Source of the DNA: Diphasiastrum complanatum
Taxonomy: Eukaryota > Streptophyta > Lycopodiopsida > Lycopodiales > Lycopodiaceae
Assembly (NCBI GenBank): GCA_029204225.1
Contig: CM055095.1
Coordinates: forward strand, 32,425,732-32,489,731
DNA: 64,000 nucleotides
Direction of reading: 5' to 3'
In this document: in pieces, positions 61,985 through 64,000 of the stretch
How the letters are laid out: each line of letters starts with the position of its first letter
How positions within the stretch are numbered: the stretch's first letter is position 1
Program-made: the position numbers and the translations under genes
Notes under the pieces: generated by a model
What the model was told of the DNA's origin: nothing
What the model saw: the letters and a program-made list of their open reading frames with translations, nothing else
Database searches by the model: none

Positions 61985-62620
61985 ATGGCAAAACAAGGAG
62001 GGTTCTTGTTGGAGAGCAATGATAGGCTTACCTCAAGCAACTACTCAATATGCAAGGTAAAGATGGAATCCTTGCTAACTATGAATGATATGATGGATAT
62101 TGTGTTAGGTATTGAAGAGGAACCTGACATTATCCAAGATCAAACCATTTATCCAAGGAAGACCAAGAGATCTTTACACATCATTAAGATGAATATCTCA
62201 AATGAGCTTATCATAGAGGTAGGAGCTTGTACTTCATCTTATGAGGCATGGAGGACTCTTCAAAGGATTCATGAGTCAAAGTCCACATCTAGGATGCTCG
62301 CTCTAAGAAGGCAAATTCTTCAAAGCAATCAAATGGAAGGTGAAAGTGCTGACTCTTATGCGGTGAGAGTTAAATCTCTTAATGGTGATTTAGCATGCTG
62401 GTGATGTTATTGGTAACATTGAGATTGTTTAAGTGCTTCTTAATGGCTTAGGAGAAGGTTATGCTAATCTTGTTCAAAGTTTTGCTATTCAAAGAACTTT
62501 GCCATCTATTGAAGAATTGCAAAAGGTATTGGTGGCCAAAGGGGATAGGGTTACCAATATCAAGAAGTGAACCCACTTCTACCAATGTTGGAGATGAAGA
62601 GGCACTCTTCACCAAAAGCA
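61985..62620 (+). pseudogene. copia gag of element I, truncated
   Basis: The frame MAKQGGFLLESNDRLTSSNYS is clearly related to the A1/A2 Gag start (MASNGGIMLESSERL). ATG 61985 is preferred over the upstream one at 61976 for that reason. It is open to 62404, then shifted; the next part (LLNGLGEGYANLVQSFAIQ, near 62440) aligns with the A-type Gag in another frame. Similarity ends near GDEEALFTK at 62615, just before a T-run. Confidence 0.88.
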
Positions 62621-64000
62621 ATGGAATTTTCCATTTTTTTTTTTTTTTGTCATCTATAACTTTTGATTACTACATCAAAATTCAAAACTGACTACACCAT
62701 CAAAAAGAGGACTTCAAGAGCTTTTCAAGGAATACCATATTGTCATAATTCTACCAACAAGCAAAAAACATTATTACAGCTTACCAAAAATAGAAATATA
62801 TATTCAACGTGCAAGAGTGTCATTTGACATCTTCCAAATGAACACGGGCGCTCTGAATAGATATCCCATTTTTGGAAAGCTTATAAATTCTTTTTTCATT
62901 GGCAAAACTATGACAATATGGTATGCATTGGAAAGCTCTTGAAATCTTCTTAAGATGCTACAGTTTCATAATCATTTCGTTGCAAGATATATAATGATGT
63001 AAAAAATTTACTAAAAATGAGCACGAGATAAAAAAAACAATTAGATTGAGTTGGTTTATTTCCTTGAATATATTTGTGGATTTCTTTTCAAGTGTCAATG
63101 TACACAGAACCTCAACGATGTTTATATGCAAAAATTTATCAGATAGTTTATTATCTGAACTTATGGACGGAGGTTGGGACAAAAGATCAGATGGAAAAAT
63201 AGAATGCAGAATTAAAATGTCTTCCATGTGCTTCCATTATCAAATCGAAAAACAAATGTTGAGCTTATGCTTCCATTATCAAAGATGAAAAAAAATAAAA
63301 GTAAATGGGTGCCACTCGATCAAGACTTAGAAGCCAGTGGACATGCAAAATGAAAAAATATTGAAATTACATAGAATGGTGTTGTTTTGACATGTGTTGA
63401 GGTGGAAGAAGATTGGAGTCTAAACTACATCAGACGGGAACTATTGCTCCTACAAGATGATGTACTCTCAGACTTCAGATTCATTTTCAATGGTAAACTC
63501 GTAAGTAAATGTAAACACTCGATCTTTTATGAATAGTTTCAATCAAAACTTTCTAATACAAACTCTGTACTAATTCTAACTAACTTTGTATTAGTTTTAT
63601 GCAGGTACGTAAAAGACATGAGCTCGAGATCAAATGCAGAGATATTGGCGAAACAATCCAACTTATGGAAGAACATTGAGATTCACTATCAATAATTACA
63701 TGCCAATCATCATGTCTTTTTATCATTATAGAAAAATTGCATTCCAGTATTAGACTATGGACACAAGCTGATTGTAAGAATCTATTGTAATATCAATAAA
63801 AAAAAACCCATAAACGGGTTGTTTACAAGTAAAATGATTGTATCTTTTTTTTTTATGTCTCTCTATTTACAAATAGATCTCTATTCAATCAATTTTTTGC
63901 TACAAAATTGCCTTCCTCTGTATTAGGAAGGAGTTTTATTCCTTTTTGATCATATAAAATAAGATCTGCATCATGAGCAACCTAAAAGACTGTTAAGACA
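62621..64000. other. Unassigned AT-rich sequence
   Basis: It starts with a T-run (about 62634-62648) that interrupts the gag of element I, which could mark the end of an inserted minus-strand retroposon. I find no protein motif. Short frames at 62958-63288 on both strands look like chance. A small hairpin-like ACCCATAAACGGGT lies near 63808. Confidence 0.5.

Noticed and set aside
62958-63288. Short frames on both strands near the window end
   Set aside because: AT-rich chance frames with no start context, motif or duplicate to support them.

Overview
This window looks like intergenic DNA from a plant with a large, repeat-rich nuclear genome. The evidence is layered Ty1/copia LTR retrotransposons with initiator-Met-tRNA primer sites, one Ty3/gypsy-like element with very long LTRs, a hAT DNA transposon, a probable endogenous pararetrovirus (Caulimoviridae-like) and long dinucleotide microsatellites. 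A conifer or other gymnosperm is plausible, but nothing here proves it. I found no intact host gene, rRNA or tRNA gene and no bacterial feature. One short open stretch (2921-3100, continuing after 9536) may be an exon-like fragment cut by a transposon.

Layout. 1-2436 is the 3' part of a decayed copia pol (+), followed by a putative LTR. 3101-9531 is a complete copia element, A1 (+), with 655-bp LTRs and a 5-bp target duplication ATGAG; its polyprotein has one nonsense codon. 9532-12424 is mostly unassigned and holds a small gag scrap. 12425-22517 is an old non-coding repeat (H, minus orientation), split at 14178-20608 by A2. A2 is a second, nearly identical copia element on the minus strand with an intact 1317-codon gag-pol and target duplication ATAGC. 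22518-27310 is a decayed minus-strand copia element (C2) whose 3' end has been flipped in place. 27470-28200 is the 3' tail and LTR of another copia element.

28501-33835 is a hAT-like transposon with a broken, intron-containing transposase, an 84-bp minisatellite and GGTACC-rich palindromic ends, sitting in a TA/TG microsatellite. 34005-35780 is another decayed copia pol (+). 36050-40697 is a non-coding LTR element (LARD-like) with ~1.1-1.2 kb LTRs. 40698-42204 is a second C-family pol remnant. It runs into an LTR and then the second copy of repeat H (to ~46145), which preserves the empty target site of A2. 47378-47681 is another piece of C-type LTR.

48190-56287 is a rearranged Caulimoviridae-like insertion arranged as an inverted duplication. 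Its left arm is split by a gypsy-like element (48822-54092, target duplication TGGAG, 2.1-2.4 kb LTRs, only 751 bp internal). The right arm preserves that element's empty site. 56288-60740 is a third C-family copia element inserted into the viral remnant, and 60921-62620 is the 5' LTR and gag of a diverged relative of A1/A2. The rest, to 64000, is unassigned.

Functionally only A2 looks able to encode a full copia machinery (Gag, protease, integrase, reverse transcriptase, RNase H). A1 shares all its cis signals (LTRs, primer site, polypurine tract), so in principle it could be mobilised in trans. The nesting gives a relative order: H, C and the viral remnant are older hosts; A2 landed in H, and the gypsy-like element landed in the viral remnant.
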